Source: Mucilaginibacter pedocola (lineage in GTDB: Bacteria; Bacteroidota; Bacteroidia; Sphingobacteriales; Sphingobacteriaceae). Taken from it: a stretch of DNA of 64,000 nucleotides. The notes below the pieces were generated by a model. It was given only the letters and a program-made list of their open reading frames with translations. It searched no databases and was not told the DNA's origin. The DNA is taken from assembly GCF_002013915.1 (NCBI RefSeq), contig NZ_MBTF01000035.1, positions 186,001 through 250,000 of the forward strand, read 5' to 3'. This document shows positions 16,429 through 27,000 of the stretch, piece after piece. A program made the translations under genes and the position numbers. The stretch's first letter is position 1. Each line of letters starts with the position of its first letter.

Positions 16429-17913
16429 ATGACGGTTAGCATTTTAATTTTTTTACCGGTAATAGCAGCAGTATTAACCCTGTTGTTTAAAAACGAAATG
16501 GCCAAGCACGCAGCTATGTTTTTTGCTGTTGCGGAATTGGCTACTGCCCTATATTTTTTAAGCGGTTTTGTTGCAGATGCTTCGTTACAATACAGCCTTG
16601 ACGTACCATGGGTACCACAGTTTGGCATTTACTTTAAGGCAGGTATTGATGGTATTAGTATGATAATGGTGTTACTTACTACTGTGTTAGTGCCGTTAAT
16701 TATACTTACTACATACGAGCATGAGTATAAGAATGCCCGTGCGTTTTATGCCCTAATCCTGTTTATGCAGGCAGGTATGCTTACTGTATTTACAGCTTTA
16801 GATGGTTTCTTATTTTACGTTGGCTGGGAAGCAGCGTTAATACCTATCTATTTTATTTGCGCACTTTGGGGTGGCGAAAACCGCATCCGTGTAAACATCA
16901 AATTCTTCATCTACACCTTTGCAGGTTCTATTTTTATGCTGATAGGTATTATTTACCTGTACCTGCAAACTCCTACTAAAGATTACGACCTGTCGCACTT
17001 TTATAACCTTACTTTAGATGCAAGCCACCAGGGCTGGGTTTTTGGAGCGTTCTTTTTAGCATTTGCCATCAAGATGCCAATATTCCCTTTCCACACTTGG
17101 CAGCCGGATACCTATACTACTGCGCCAAGCGCGGGTACCATGATGCTATCGGGCATAATGCTGAAAATGGGTATATACGGCGTGCTGCGCTGGTTGATAC
17201 CTAATGCGCCGATCGGCTTTTTAGCCTGGGGTAATTGGGCTATTGTATTATCGGTAATAGGAATTGTGTACGCATCAATTATAGCATTTAAACAAACCGA
17301 CGGAAAGCGCCTTGTAGCATATTCATCAATTGCGCACGTGGGTTTAATTGCTGCCGGTATTTTTGCCTGGAATATTTATGGTGTACAAGGTGCCATGATA
17401 CAAATGATAAGCCACGGTATAAACGTAGTGGGTATGTTCTTTATTTGGGATATCATCAGCAGGCGTTTAAATACCCGCGATATTTCGCAACTGGGTGGTA
17501 TAGCTAAAATTGCACCTAAGTTTGCTATAACATTTTTAATTGTGGTATTAGGCACTGTTGCGCTGCCATTAACAAATGGCTTTGTTGGAGAGTTTTTGCT
17601 GTTGAGGGGCGTATTAGGTATTAATATTTTCAATATGTCGGGCATTGCTACATCGGCTATTGCAGGTACTACTATTATACTTGGTGCTGTATATATGCTG
17701 CGTATGTACAAGAATGTGATGCAGGGCGAGTTGAACGAAACTACCTCGGTTTTTACCGATATTAAAGGCAGCGAGAGATTAGCCCTTGGGATAATCTGCG
17801 CGCTGATTATCGTAATAGGTGTTTATCCGCAGCCATTGCTGCATATTTCAGAAGCTTCGGTTACTAACCTTATAGAAACTGTAAGCCACAAGTTTGTTAA
17901 TGCTAAATTTTAA
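16429..17913 (+). CDS. nuoM: NADH-quinone oxidoreductase subunit M
   Basis: NuoM is the middle antiporter-like subunit of complex I (494 residues, typical length). The helix with FYVGWEAALIPIYF near residue 128 supplies the conserved Glu. The segment AIKMPIFPFHTWQPDTYTT near 218 and the SIAHVGLIAAG helix near 300 are family hallmarks. It lies 25 bases after nuoL and 20 bases before nuoN. Confidence 0.97.
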   Translation: MTVSILIFLPVIAAVLTLLFKNEMAKHAAMFFAVAELATALYFLSGFVADASLQYSLDVPWVPQFGIYFKAGIDGISMIMVLLTTVLVPLIILTTYEHEYKNARAFYALILFMQAGMLTVFTALDGFLFYVGWEAALIPIYFICALWGGENRIRVNIKFFIYTFAGSIFMLIGIIYLYLQTPTKDYDLSHFYNLTLDASHQGWVFGAFFLAFAIKMPIFPFHTWQPDTYTTAPSAGTMMLSGIMLKMGIYGVLRWLIPNAPIGFLAWGNWAIVLSVIGIVYASIIAFKQTDGKRLVAYSSIAHVGLIAAGIFAWNIYGVQGAMIQMISHGINVVGMFFIWDIISRRLNTRDISQLGGIAKIAPKFAITFLIVVLGTVALPLTNGFVGEFLLLRGVLGINIFNMSGIATSAIAGTTIILGAVYMLRMYKNVMQGELNETTSVFTDIKGSERLALGIICALIIVIGVYPQPLLHISEASVTNLIETVSHKFVNAKF

Positions 17914-17933
17914 AGTACAGGTACAATAAACAA

Positions 17934-19322
17934 ATGACTACTTTAATCATCATATCTGTTTTGCCTATTGTGCTTTTGTACTTAGGTTTATATAAAGCTC
18001 AAAAGGCATTATTGCCTGTTACTATTATTGGCATGCTGGTGGCATTGGGTGCTGCCGTATGTGCCTGGAATAAAGACGATGTTGCCCAGCCCATTTACCA
18101 TGGCATGATGCTGTTCAATAACTACTCAGTTGCATTCTCTGTAGTTAGCATTATTTCTACCATATTGATATTGATGCTTTCGAAGGGTTACTTCGAGAAA
18201 ATCAGCAACCACATTGCCGAGTATTACGCTATTGTATTGTTCTCGCTTGCCGGTATAGTGGTAATGGTAAGCTACCATAACTTAACCATGTTGTTTGTAG
18301 GTATCGAAATTATGTCGGTAAGCCTTTACATATTGGCAGGTATACGTAAAAACGATTTTGCCTCTAACGAGTCGGCGCTGAAATACTTCCTGATGGGGGC
18401 TTTCTCAACCGGCTTTTTGTTGTTCGGCATTGCGCTTATCTACGGTTCATCAGGCTCTTTTGACCTGGATGGTATCCGCGATTATGTACTTACACATCCG
18501 CGCAATATCGACCCTATATTTTACACGGGTGTATTGTTGATCATCGTTGGCCTTTGCTTTAAAGTAGGTGCAGCACCATTCCACTTCTGGACACCGGACG
18601 TGTACGAAGGTGCGCCATCGCTTATTACAGCTTACATGTCAACCGTGGTTAAAGCAGCAGGCTTTGCTGCTTTCCTGAGGTTGTTCTTGTCTTGCTTTGG
18701 TTCTATCGCCGCTTTTTGGTCGCCGGTATTAATGGTAATTACTATCATCACATTGTTTATAGGCAACATAACCGCGTTGTACCAACAGAGCTTTAAGCGT
18801 ATGCTGGCTTTCTCCAGTATATCGCATGCCGGCTACTTGTTATTTGCTATTGTTGCTTTAGGTGCAGCATCGGCAAGCTCAATATTTATGTACGCTACGG
18901 CCTATTCAATAGCATCTATTATAGCGTTTGGTGCTTTGGTATTGGTAAGGCAACAAACCGGTACCGATGATGTTGACGGCTTTAATGGCCTGGCAGCTAA
19001 AAACCCTTTCCTTGCCTTTGTACTTACAGTAAGCATGCTATCATTGGCAGGTATACCGCTTACTGCGGGCTTCATTGGTAAGTTCTTTATGTTCTCGGGC
19101 GCGTTATTACAGTATAAATACATTATGGTTATAGTGGCTGTAGTGAATGCTATCATCAGCATTTTTTACTACTTCAGAGTTATTATCGCTATGTATTTCC
19201 GTAGTGCCGAGCGTGCCGAAGTGCAAATTCCGGGCTATTACAAATTTGTTTTAGGCTTTGCAGCAGTAGTAACGATAGCTATCGGCGTATACCCTTCATT
19301 AATTTCGGGCCTTTTAATTTAG
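17934..19322 (+). CDS. nuoN: NADH-quinone oxidoreductase subunit N
   Basis: NuoN is the proximal antiporter-like subunit (462 residues). It contains the VGIEIMSVSLYIL helix near residue 122 with the key Glu, the ESALKYFLMGAFSTGF segment near 147, and the KVGAAPFHFWTPDVYEGAP motif near 209. It is the last nuo gene. A 49-base gap separates it from the dedA-like gene, and no terminator is evident there. Confidence 0.97.
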   Translation: MTTLIIISVLPIVLLYLGLYKAQKALLPVTIIGMLVALGAAVCAWNKDDVAQPIYHGMMLFNNYSVAFSVVSIISTILILMLSKGYFEKISNHIAEYYAIVLFSLAGIVVMVSYHNLTMLFVGIEIMSVSLYILAGIRKNDFASNESALKYFLMGAFSTGFLLFGIALIYGSSGSFDLDGIRDYVLTHPRNIDPIFYTGVLLIIVGLCFKVGAAPFHFWTPDVYEGAPSLITAYMSTVVKAAGFAAFLRLFLSCFGSIAAFWSPVLMVITIITLFIGNITALYQQSFKRMLAFSSISHAGYLLFAIVALGAASASSIFMYATAYSIASIIAFGALVLVRQQTGTDDVDGFNGLAAKNPFLAFVLTVSMLSLAGIPLTAGFIGKFFMFSGALLQYKYIMVIVAVVNAIISIFYYFRVIIAMYFRSAERAEVQIPGYYKFVLGFAAVVTIAIGVYPSLISGLLI

Positions 19323-19371
19323 CACCAAATTTATTTTCCATATAATATTTGTAGTTTTACAGATATAGCTA

Positions 19372-20022
19372 ATGGAGAATTTTTGGGAGTACCTGCGGAC
19401 TTTAACCGAAGCTGAATCTATTATCAGCAGTGGTGGTTTCTACCTTCTGCTGATAGTGGTGTTTGCCGAAACGGGCCTTTTTTTTGGGTTTTTCCTGCCC
19501 GGAGATTACTTATTGTTTTTAGCTGGCCTGCTTAGCGCAGCAGGTATTATACAGGTACCGGTGTATACGTTGGTACTTTCGCTAATTGGTGCGGGCATAT
19601 TGGGCAACTATACCGGCTATTGGTTTGGCTACCGAACGGGGCCCGTGCTGTTCAAGAAAAACGACTCGTTGTTTTTTAAAAAGCGGTATATTGCTGTTGC
19701 CGAAGAATTTTACGCCAAATACGGCGGCATGGCGCTTATTTTAGGCAGATTTTTCCCTATAGTTAGGACATTTGCCCCTATATTTGCAGGTGTTGTAAAG
19801 GTTGATATAAAGAAATTTACCATTTACAACATAGTTGGCAGCGTAGCATGGGTTACAACTCTTACGCTGGCCGGATATTTTTTAGGCAGGAGGTTTCCGC
19901 AATTGAAAGATTACCTGCAATACATAATACTTGGACTGATAACAATAACAACTGTTCCGCTGATATTTGCCTTTTTAAAAAAGAAGTTAACAAAAACGGG
20001 CGATACGGAACAAGCAGAATAA
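19372..20022 (+). CDS. DedA-family membrane protein
   Basis: A 216-residue member of the DedA/SNARE-associated family, proposed lipid scramblases or proton-dependent transporters in the inner membrane. I see the family's re-entrant motif FAETGLFFGFFLPGDYLLFLAGLL near residues 28-53 (acidic Glu plus PGD) and the Arg-containing GRFFPIVRTFAPIFAGV near 122-140. There are about five hydrophobic segments and a Lys-rich tail. It sits directly after nuoN and 15 bases before ppa. The exact substrate is unknown. Confidence 0.88.
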   Translation: MENFWEYLRTLTEAESIISSGGFYLLLIVVFAETGLFFGFFLPGDYLLFLAGLLSAAGIIQVPVYTLVLSLIGAGILGNYTGYWFGYRTGPVLFKKNDSLFFKKRYIAVAEEFYAKYGGMALILGRFFPIVRTFAPIFAGVVKVDIKKFTIYNIVGSVAWVTTLTLAGYFLGRRFPQLKDYLQYIILGLITITTVPLIFAFLKKKLTKTGDTEQAE

Positions 20023-20037
20023 TACAACATATACCAA

Positions 20038-20583
20038 ATGAGCACACAACACCCATGGCACCAGGTTTCTCCGGGCGAAAACATTCCTGAAATTGTAAAC
20101 GCTATCATCGAGATACCAAAGGGTTCTAAGGCCAAATATGAAATTGATAAAGAGTCGGGCTTATTGAAACTCGACCGCGTTTTATTTTCGTCGGTAATGT
20201 ACCCGGCCAACTATGGTTTTATCCCGCAAACATACTGCGACGATAAGGACCCCTTGGATATACTGGTACTTTGCTCAACCGATGTTTACCCCATGAGCAT
20301 TATTGAAGCCAAAGTAGTAGGCGTAATGCACATGGTTGATAACGGCGAACAAGATGATAAGATCATCGCGGTAGCAAAAAACGATATGTCGGTTAATTAC
20401 ATTAACGACCTTAACGAATTGCCACCACACGCCATGACCGAGATAGTGCGTTTCTTTAAAGATTATAAAAAACTTGAAGGCAAAAACGTAACTATTGAGC
20501 ATTTGCTTGGTTTGCGTTATGCGCATAAGGTTATTTCCGAGGCGCTCGACCTTTATAAGGCCACTTTCCCCGTTTACCAATAA
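20038..20583 (+). CDS. ppa: Inorganic pyrophosphatase (family I)
   Basis: Hydrolyses pyrophosphate to phosphate in the cytoplasm, pulling biosynthetic reactions forward. The 181-residue protein has the family I metal-binding signature DDKDPLDIL at about residues 65-73, an upstream IPKGSKAKYEID stretch with the catalytic Lys and Glu, and the VMYPANYGFIPQT strand. All active-site residues I would expect are present. It lies in a tight group with the dedA-like and CBS-domain genes. Confidence 0.95.
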   Translation: MSTQHPWHQVSPGENIPEIVNAIIEIPKGSKAKYEIDKESGLLKLDRVLFSSVMYPANYGFIPQTYCDDKDPLDILVLCSTDVYPMSIIEAKVVGVMHMVDNGEQDDKIIAVAKNDMSVNYINDLNELPPHAMTEIVRFFKDYKKLEGKNVTIEHLLGLRYAHKVISEALDLYKATFPVYQ

Positions 20584-20590
20584 TTAATTA

Positions 20591-21934
20591 ATGGACCCCG
20601 CGCATACGTACGAGATAAACGGCTTTTATATAATTGCCACCATATTTTTGGTGCTGCTGAACGGCTTTTTTGTGGCTGCCGAATTTGCCATGGTAAGAGT
20701 ACGCGGATCGCAGATAGAGCTAAAAGCTAAAAGCGGCAGCGGGGTAGCCAAAATTGCCCGGGGCATACTGCATAATCTTGATGGATACCTGGCTGCCACG
20801 CAGCTGGGTATTACCATTGCCTCGCTTGGGCTTGGCGTAGTGGGCGAAGAAGTTGCCACCAACATAATGGTGCGCGGCTTCATGAGTGTAGGCGTAGAGC
20901 TTAGCCCCTTGTTTATTTCGATAAGCCACGGGCTTGCCTTTGCAACCATCACCATATTGCATATTGTGTTTGGCGAGCTGGCACCAAAATCATTGGCCAT
21001 ACAAAAATCGGTGCGTACTACGCTGGCGGTATCTTTACCGCTGCAGTTTTTCTTTGTTGCTGCAAGGCCCTTCATCTGGCTGCTTAACGGTTTCGCAAAC
21101 TTTATATTGAAGCTAATGGGCATCAGCACGCTGGAAGGCGGCGAAACGCACCATAGTTCGGAAGAGCTTCAGTACCTATTAGAGCAGGGTAAAGAGAGCG
21201 GCGCATTAGATTCTAACGAGCACGAACTTATCCAAAACGTATTCGACTTTAACGAGCGCGTGGTGAAGAATATCATGGTACCCCGTACTAAAATACAGGG
21301 TATTGAGATTGATACACCTACCGAAGAATTGCTGGAGATACTGATAACCGAGGGCTACTCGCGCATGCCGGTTTATGATGATGTGATAGATAAGATCATC
21401 GGCATAGTGCACGCCAAAGATATTTTGCCCCTTCTTGCACGCGGAGAAGAGATCGTTTTGAAAAACATCATTCGCAAACCTTACTTCATTCCCGAAACCA
21501 AAAAGATAAATGATCTGATGGCCGAGTTGCAGCAAAAACGCATACAGATAGCCATCGTATCTGATGAGTTTGGCGGCACCGCAGGTATGGTTACGCTGGA
21601 AGACATTGTTGAAGAATTGGTTGGCGAGATACAGGATGAGTTTGACGAAGAAAAACCTATCGTTGAAAAAATAAACGACCGCGAGTTTGTGGTGAATGCC
21701 CTTGCGCCAATATACGATGTGAACGAGCACCTGCCCCACGACTTACCGGAAGACGGCGATTTTGATACCGTATCCGGCTGGTTGGGCGATATCTTCGGTA
21801 AGATACCCGATGTTGGCGAGCAAAAAGAATCTAATGGCTACAACATCACCGTGCTCAAAAAATCCGACCAAAACATCGAATCGGTGAAGCTGGAGCTGCT
21901 GATAAACGAAGAAGACGCGGTTGACCTGCACTGA
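20591..21934 (+). CDS. CNNM/CorC-type membrane protein with CBS domains (hemolysin-family)
   Basis: The 447-residue protein has an N-terminal DUF21/CNNM membrane domain with about four helices (about residues 10-190). Two CBS domains follow (about 215-275 and 280-335; the first begins after VKNIMVPRTKIQGI). The C-terminal CorC_HlyC domain starts near 350. Relatives act in magnesium/cobalt homeostasis and are often mislabelled hemolysins. It starts 8 bases after ppa, so it shares a transcript with it. No haemolytic function should be assumed. Confidence 0.9.
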   Translation: MDPAHTYEINGFYIIATIFLVLLNGFFVAAEFAMVRVRGSQIELKAKSGSGVAKIARGILHNLDGYLAATQLGITIASLGLGVVGEEVATNIMVRGFMSVGVELSPLFISISHGLAFATITILHIVFGELAPKSLAIQKSVRTTLAVSLPLQFFFVAARPFIWLLNGFANFILKLMGISTLEGGETHHSSEELQYLLEQGKESGALDSNEHELIQNVFDFNERVVKNIMVPRTKIQGIEIDTPTEELLEILITEGYSRMPVYDDVIDKIIGIVHAKDILPLLARGEEIVLKNIIRKPYFIPETKKINDLMAELQQKRIQIAIVSDEFGGTAGMVTLEDIVEELVGEIQDEFDEEKPIVEKINDREFVVNALAPIYDVNEHLPHDLPEDGDFDTVSGWLGDIFGKIPDVGEQKESNGYNITVLKKSDQNIESVKLELLINEEDAVDLH

Positions 21935-21974
21935 TAATTTCCATACTTACTTTATTTTATCTGCGTTTTAATAA

Positions 21975-21982
21975 TAGCTTTG
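21975..21982 (+). promoter_or_regulatory. Candidate -7 box before rsmE
   Basis: TAGCTTTG matches TAnnTTTG and lies 28 bases before the rsmE start, in the 76-base gap after the CBS-domain gene. No TTG is found at the -33 spacing, so support is limited. Confidence 0.3.
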
Positions 21983-22010
21983 CTTTAAAGCAACAGGCTG
22001 CGCTATTACT

Positions 22011-22718
22011 ATGCATCTATTTTATACTCCCGGTATCAACCCATCTCTCCACGAATATTTTTTAAATGAGGAAGAAAGCAAACATGCTGTGCGTGTGTTG
22101 CGGTTAGCCAAAGGGGATGCTGTTACGCTGATAGATGGTGTAGGCGGTTTGTACCAAGCCGAGATAAAAGATGCCCATCCCAAGCGCACCATATTACAGG
22201 TAAATTCGGTACAAACGGAGTATGCTAAACGAAACCATTACCTGCACCTGGCTGTAGCCCCAACCAAAAATATCGAGCGCACCGAATGGTTTTTAGAGAA
22301 AGCCACCGAGATAGGGATAGATGAGGTATCGCTCATTATCAGCCAGCGTTCGGAACGCAAGGAGGCCAAGGCTGAACGGCTAAACAAAATCATCACTTCG
22401 GCCATTAAGCAATCTATTAAGGCGTATCACCCGGTTTTAAATGAAGCCGTGACTTTTGCTCAGTTTATAAAGAAACCCTTTGATGGGGAAAAGTATATTG
22501 CGCATTGCGCGGAAGGTGAAAAGCTGGCGCTTCCAGAAGCTATCGCTAAGCAAAGCCGGTATTTGATATTGATAGGCCCCGAAGGAGATTTTAGTCCTGC
22601 AGAGGTTGAGATTGCTTTGCAGAATGGATACAAAGCCATAACTTTAGGCGAAAGCCGCCTGCGCACCGAAACCGCTGCATTGGAAGCTTGTTTTGAAATA
22701 AACTTTTTGAACCGCTAA
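22011..22718 (+). CDS. rsmE: 16S rRNA (uracil-1498 N3)-methyltransferase
   Basis: RsmE methylates U1498 of 16S rRNA using S-adenosylmethionine. The 235-residue protein has the N-terminal PUA-like part (HAVRVLRLAKGD) and the C-terminal SPOUT knot. In that region LIGPEGDFSPAEVE and ITLGESRLRTETAALEA (about residues 185-229) form the cofactor-binding trefoil motif. The length is typical. Its stop overlaps the start of the next gene (TAATG). Confidence 0.95.
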   Translation: MHLFYTPGINPSLHEYFLNEEESKHAVRVLRLAKGDAVTLIDGVGGLYQAEIKDAHPKRTILQVNSVQTEYAKRNHYLHLAVAPTKNIERTEWFLEKATEIGIDEVSLIISQRSERKEAKAERLNKIITSAIKQSIKAYHPVLNEAVTFAQFIKKPFDGEKYIAHCAEGEKLALPEAIAKQSRYLILIGPEGDFSPAEVEIALQNGYKAITLGESRLRTETAALEACFEINFLNR

Positions 22719-23380
22719 TGAGGAAGCCGTTTTTTGCTGTAGCCTTTATTGTTGCTGCAATTGCTGTATGCAGCTTTACCGAGCCATCATACAAAATGGG
22801 CCGCTTAAAGTACAACGGCGGCGGCGATTGGTATGGCGACCGTACCGCACTTACCAACCTCATTAAATTTTGCAACGAGAACCTAAAAACCAACTTTCAA
22901 CCCGAAGAGGAAACTGTGGAGGTTGGCAGCGCCGAGTTATATAACTATCCTTTTGTGTTTATGACGGGGCACGGCAACGTGATATTCAGCGAGCAGGAGG
23001 CTAAAAACCTACGCAAGTATTTAACGGGTGGAGGCTTTTTGCATATTGATGATAACTACGGGCTCGACCCGTTTATCCGCCCGCAAATGAAGAAGGTTTT
23101 CCCGGAGCTTGAGTTTGTAGAATTGCCTACCAATTACGCTATTTACCACCAAAAGTATAGCTTCCCGCAGGGCTTGCCCAAAATACACGAACACGATGGT
23201 AAACGCCCGCAAGGGTTTGGGTTGATATACAAAGGCAGGCTGGTATGCTTTTATACCTACCAATGCGATTTGGGCAACGGTTGGGAAGATTACGGCACCT
23301 ACGCCGGCGATACGCAGGAAACCCGGCAAAAAGCCCTGCGCATGGGCGCAAACATGATACAGTATATATTTACCAAATAA
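22718..23380 (+). CDS. DUF4159-domain secreted protein
   Basis: A 220-residue protein with an N-terminal signal peptide (about residues 1-22) and one DUF4159 domain, a family with a glutamine-amidotransferase-like fold but no established function. Typical elements are FVFMTGHGNVIFSEQE near 87-102, YLTGGGFLHIDDNYG near 109-123 and the closing CDLGNGWEDYG. Its start overlaps the rsmE stop by one base and a biotinyl-domain gene follows after 18 bases. Single-domain versions like this are common in Bacteroidota. Confidence 0.85.
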   Translation: MRKPFFAVAFIVAAIAVCSFTEPSYKMGRLKYNGGGDWYGDRTALTNLIKFCNENLKTNFQPEEETVEVGSAELYNYPFVFMTGHGNVIFSEQEAKNLRKYLTGGGFLHIDDNYGLDPFIRPQMKKVFPELEFVELPTNYAIYHQKYSFPQGLPKIHEHDGKRPQGFGLIYKGRLVCFYTYQCDLGNGWEDYGTYAGDTQETRQKALRMGANMIQYIFTK

Positions 23381-23398
23381 CTTATAGCCCGTTGTTAT

Positions 23399-23896
23399 AT
23401 GCATAAAATAAAAGTTAACGATAAGTTTGATTTTGAGGCAGAGAGGCAGGGTGATGCATTGCTGGTTAACAATAGTTTTGTTACGCCCGATATTAAAGAG
23501 CTGCGCCCCGGTTTATACCATATTGTAAACGGAACCGCATCGTACAATGCAGAGGTTATAAGTTTTGATAAAGAAGCAAAGGCGGCCGTTGTAAAGGTTA
23601 ATAATACTGTTTACACCCTATCGGGTAAAGACAGGTTTGACATGCTGTTGGAAAAAATGGGGCTGAGCAATATGGCTGCAAAATCTGTAAGCGAAATAAA
23701 GGCTCCTATGCCGGGTTTGGTACTTAAAGTGTTTGTGGAGCCCGGTGCTGACGTAAAAAAGGGTGAAAATTTGTTTGTATTGGAAGCCATGAAGATGGAA
23801 AATATCATAAAAGCCCCCGCGGACGTTAACATTAAGGTAATTAAAATAAAACCTGGCGATAAAGTTGAAAAAGGGCAAATTTTAATGAGTTTTTAA
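23399..23896 (+). CDS. Biotin/lipoyl-attachment domain protein (BCCP-like)
   Basis: The 165-residue protein ends in a biotinyl domain (about residues 95-165). The biotinylation Lys lies in EAMKMEN, preceded by the expected PMPGLV hinge. The N-terminal 90 residues resemble the spacer of acyl-CoA carboxylase alpha chains in Bacteroidota. No carboxylase subunits are adjacent, so it would have to serve a carboxylase or decarboxylase encoded elsewhere. A perfect palindromic terminator follows. Confidence 0.88.
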   Translation: MHKIKVNDKFDFEAERQGDALLVNNSFVTPDIKELRPGLYHIVNGTASYNAEVISFDKEAKAAVVKVNNTVYTLSGKDRFDMLLEKMGLSNMAAKSVSEIKAPMPGLVLKVFVEPGADVKKGENLFVLEAMKMENIIKAPADVNIKVIKIKPGDKVEKGQILMSF

Positions 23897-23935
23897 GCGC
23901 GATAACGATCGAAAACGAAGAATATTTTAAAAAGT

Positions 23936-23973
23936 AACAACAAAAGGCATAAAATTTTATGCCTTTTGTTGTT
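23936..23973. terminator. 38-base perfect palindrome, terminator of the rsmE group
   Basis: Two 19-base arms (AACAACAAAAGGCATAAAA and its exact complement) meet without a spacer, and the 3' side continues as GTT-TTT. It lies 39 bases after the biotinyl-domain stop and 53 bases before susC. A terminator is the simplest reading; a T-rich 3' end supports the plus strand. Confidence 0.85.
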
Positions 23974-24026
23974 TTTGTACTTTTTTATTGTGAACTTCCT
24001 TTTTCAATTCACTTAACTCATATTGC

Positions 24027-27000
24027 ATGAAGAAAATTCTACTCTCATTCCTGCTGTTATTTGTTACCGCATCATTAGCTTTTAGTCAAAATAGCGTGAT
24101 TACCGGTAAAGTAACAGACCAGAAAGACGGATCAGCGTTACCGGGAGTAACCGTGACCGTAAAAGGTACCCCTGGTATCGGCACCCAAACCGACGTCAAT
24201 GGTAAGTACAGCCTTTCGGTACCTGCCGGTAAGGTGCTGGTGTTTAAATTTATCGGCTACAAAGCCGTGGAACTTGCTGCTAACAGCAGTGTAGTAGACG
24301 CAACGTTAGAAACCGACTCTAAACAACTTACCGAAGTTGTAGTAGTTGGTTACGGTACACAAAAGCGCCAAAACATTACAGGTTCGGTAGCCTCTATTGC
24401 TGCAAAAGAAATAGAGAATACCCCCGTAACTACCTTAGAACAAGCCATACAAGGTAAAGCCGCCGGTGTTGTTATACAATCAAACAACGGTAAACTTGGC
24501 CAGGGTATTAAAATCAGCGTTCGTGGTACTTCATCTATTTCGGCAGGTACGCAGCCACTTATCGTATTAGATGGTATTATCCTAAACCAGGGCGACATAT
24601 CGAGTACAAACGCAGCCACTAATCCTTTGGCTGATATCAACTTTAACGATTTCGAATCGGTAGAGATATTGAAAGATGCATCGGCATCAGCTATCTATGG
24701 TGCCCGTGCATCAAACGGTGTTATACTACTTACCTCTAAAAAGGGTAAAGCGGGTAAGGCCAAGTTGAACTTCAGCAGCCAGTTTGGTAGCAGCAAGCCA
24801 TCGAGGCACCGCCAGTTCTTAAATAGCGAGCAATACCTGCAAATAGAGCGCCGCGCAGGCGTGGGTGCTTCATTACAGGATTTTAATAATGGTTTTTATG
24901 ATACTTACCAGGATGCACTTGATGATAATGCTGCATTTGTTGAAAGCCGTTTATTGAGGTATTCTGCAGGCGTTGCAGATGTTGGCGCAGCCAATGTTGA
25001 TTGGGAAAAACAAGCATTTCAGGATGCACCACAGGCCATTTACGACCTTAACTTATCGGGCGGTAACGATAAAACTACCTACCTGATATCGGGCCAATAC
25101 TCTGACCAAAAAGGTATTTTGGTGGGTAACCGCTTCAAAAAATATTCGGGCCGTGTAAACCTGAGCACTAAACCCTTTAGCCGCGTAGAAGTGGGCATGA
25201 ACCTGAATTTTACCAATACGGTAAACAACCGTATATCGGATGATAACCAGTTCTCTACCCCGATGCAGATCGTGGCCTTATCGCCTATTACGCCTATTAT
25301 AGACCCGCGCACAGGTTTATTGAGCGGTAGCTTACCGGGTTCGGCAAGTAACTATCCGGTTTATTATAACCCTTTGCTTAGCGTAGCAAACTCATACTAT
25401 AACACTACCGTATTCCGTACTATTGGTAACGTTTACGGCAGCTGGGAAATTGTTAAGCACTTAACTCTCCGCAGCGAGTTCGGTTTAGACCAGACCAACC
25501 AAAACGAGGATAGCTATTACGGCCGTTTAACGTTCCGTAACACAGGTACGCCAAATGGTGCGGGCCAAAATACCAATAACGGTATCATCCACTACACTGT
25601 AAACAACTACATCAACTACAAAAACGTTTTCAACACCGATCACTCTTTGGATGTAACTGCAGGTACCAGCTACGAGTATAACCACTTTGTTGGTAATGAT
25701 ATACAAGGCCAGCAATTCCCTTCAGATGCTTACAAGCAAATTGCATCGGCGGCCGTAAAATCGGGTGGTTCGTCTTCGCAAAGCGAGTACGCATTTGTGT
25801 CGTACTTTTCTCGTGCTAACTATGCTTATAAAGGTAAATACCTGTTATCAGCAAGTGCACGTACCGATGCTTCTTCGCGTTTCGGTAAAAACAGCCGTTA
25901 CGGTTTCTTCCCCGCAGCATCTGTGGGCTGGATACTTTCTGAAGAGAGCTTCCTTAAAAACTCTACTTTCATCAGCAATTTGAAACTGAAAGCCGGTTAC
26001 GGTTTAACAGGTAATGCGGAAGTGGGCAATTACCCGGCATTAGGCTTATTTTCGGGTGATGCGGGTTATAACGGTTCTGCCGGCCAGCGCTTCATTCAAA
26101 TTGCCAACCCTAACCTTAAATGGGAAACCACCGGTCAGTTTGATGTTGGTGTTAACTTCGGTTTCTTCAATAATCGTATTTCGGGTGGTTTCGAGTATTA
26201 CCGCAAAAACACCCGCGACCTTTTGCTGGATGTAAATATACCGGGTACACTGGGCCTTTCTATACAAACACAAAACCTTGGTAAATTATACAATCAGGGT
26301 TACGAGCTTGAATTATCGGGCGATATTTTTGTTGGCAAATTTAAATGGACAAGCAGCTTTAACGGCGCATTCAACAAAAACGTAGTTACCGATATCAAAA
26401 AACAGGTATTGGGCTCTAACGACCTGAACCGCGTAATTGAAGGCCAGCCAATTGGTGTATTTTATGGTAAAGAGTATGCCGGTGTTGACCCAGCAAACGG
26501 CGACGCTATCTACTACCTGAATACTAAAGATGCTAACGGCAACTTTATCAGAACTACAACTAACGATTATAACGCGGCACAAAACGTAATTTTAGGCAAC
26601 CCAACACCTAAATATACTGCCGGTTGGACCAACACCTTCGCTTATGCAGGTTTCGACCTATCGGTAACTATGCAGGGCTCTTGGGGTAACAAAATTTACA
26701 ATGGCGGCGGGCAATACATGTCGGCTTCAGCAAGCAACGGTTTCGATAACCAAACAGTAGATCAAATGGCTTACTGGGACAAACCCGGCGATATTACTGA
26801 TGTGCCTGAGCCTCGTTTATTTTACGGAAACGGCGTTAATGCATCAAGCCGTTACCTGTCAAGTGGCTCATACATCAGGATGAAAACCGTTGGCCTTGGC
26901 TACAGCATTCCTAAATCGTTACTGGCTAAAATTAAGCTTGCCAATGCAAGGGTATTCATGAATGCTTACAACTTATTCCTGATCACTAAATACAAAGGAT

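Noticed and set aside
20591..21934. Calling the CBS-domain protein a hemolysin
   Set aside because: The hemolysin label for this family is historical; domain order fits a CNNM/CorC-type ion-homeostasis protein.
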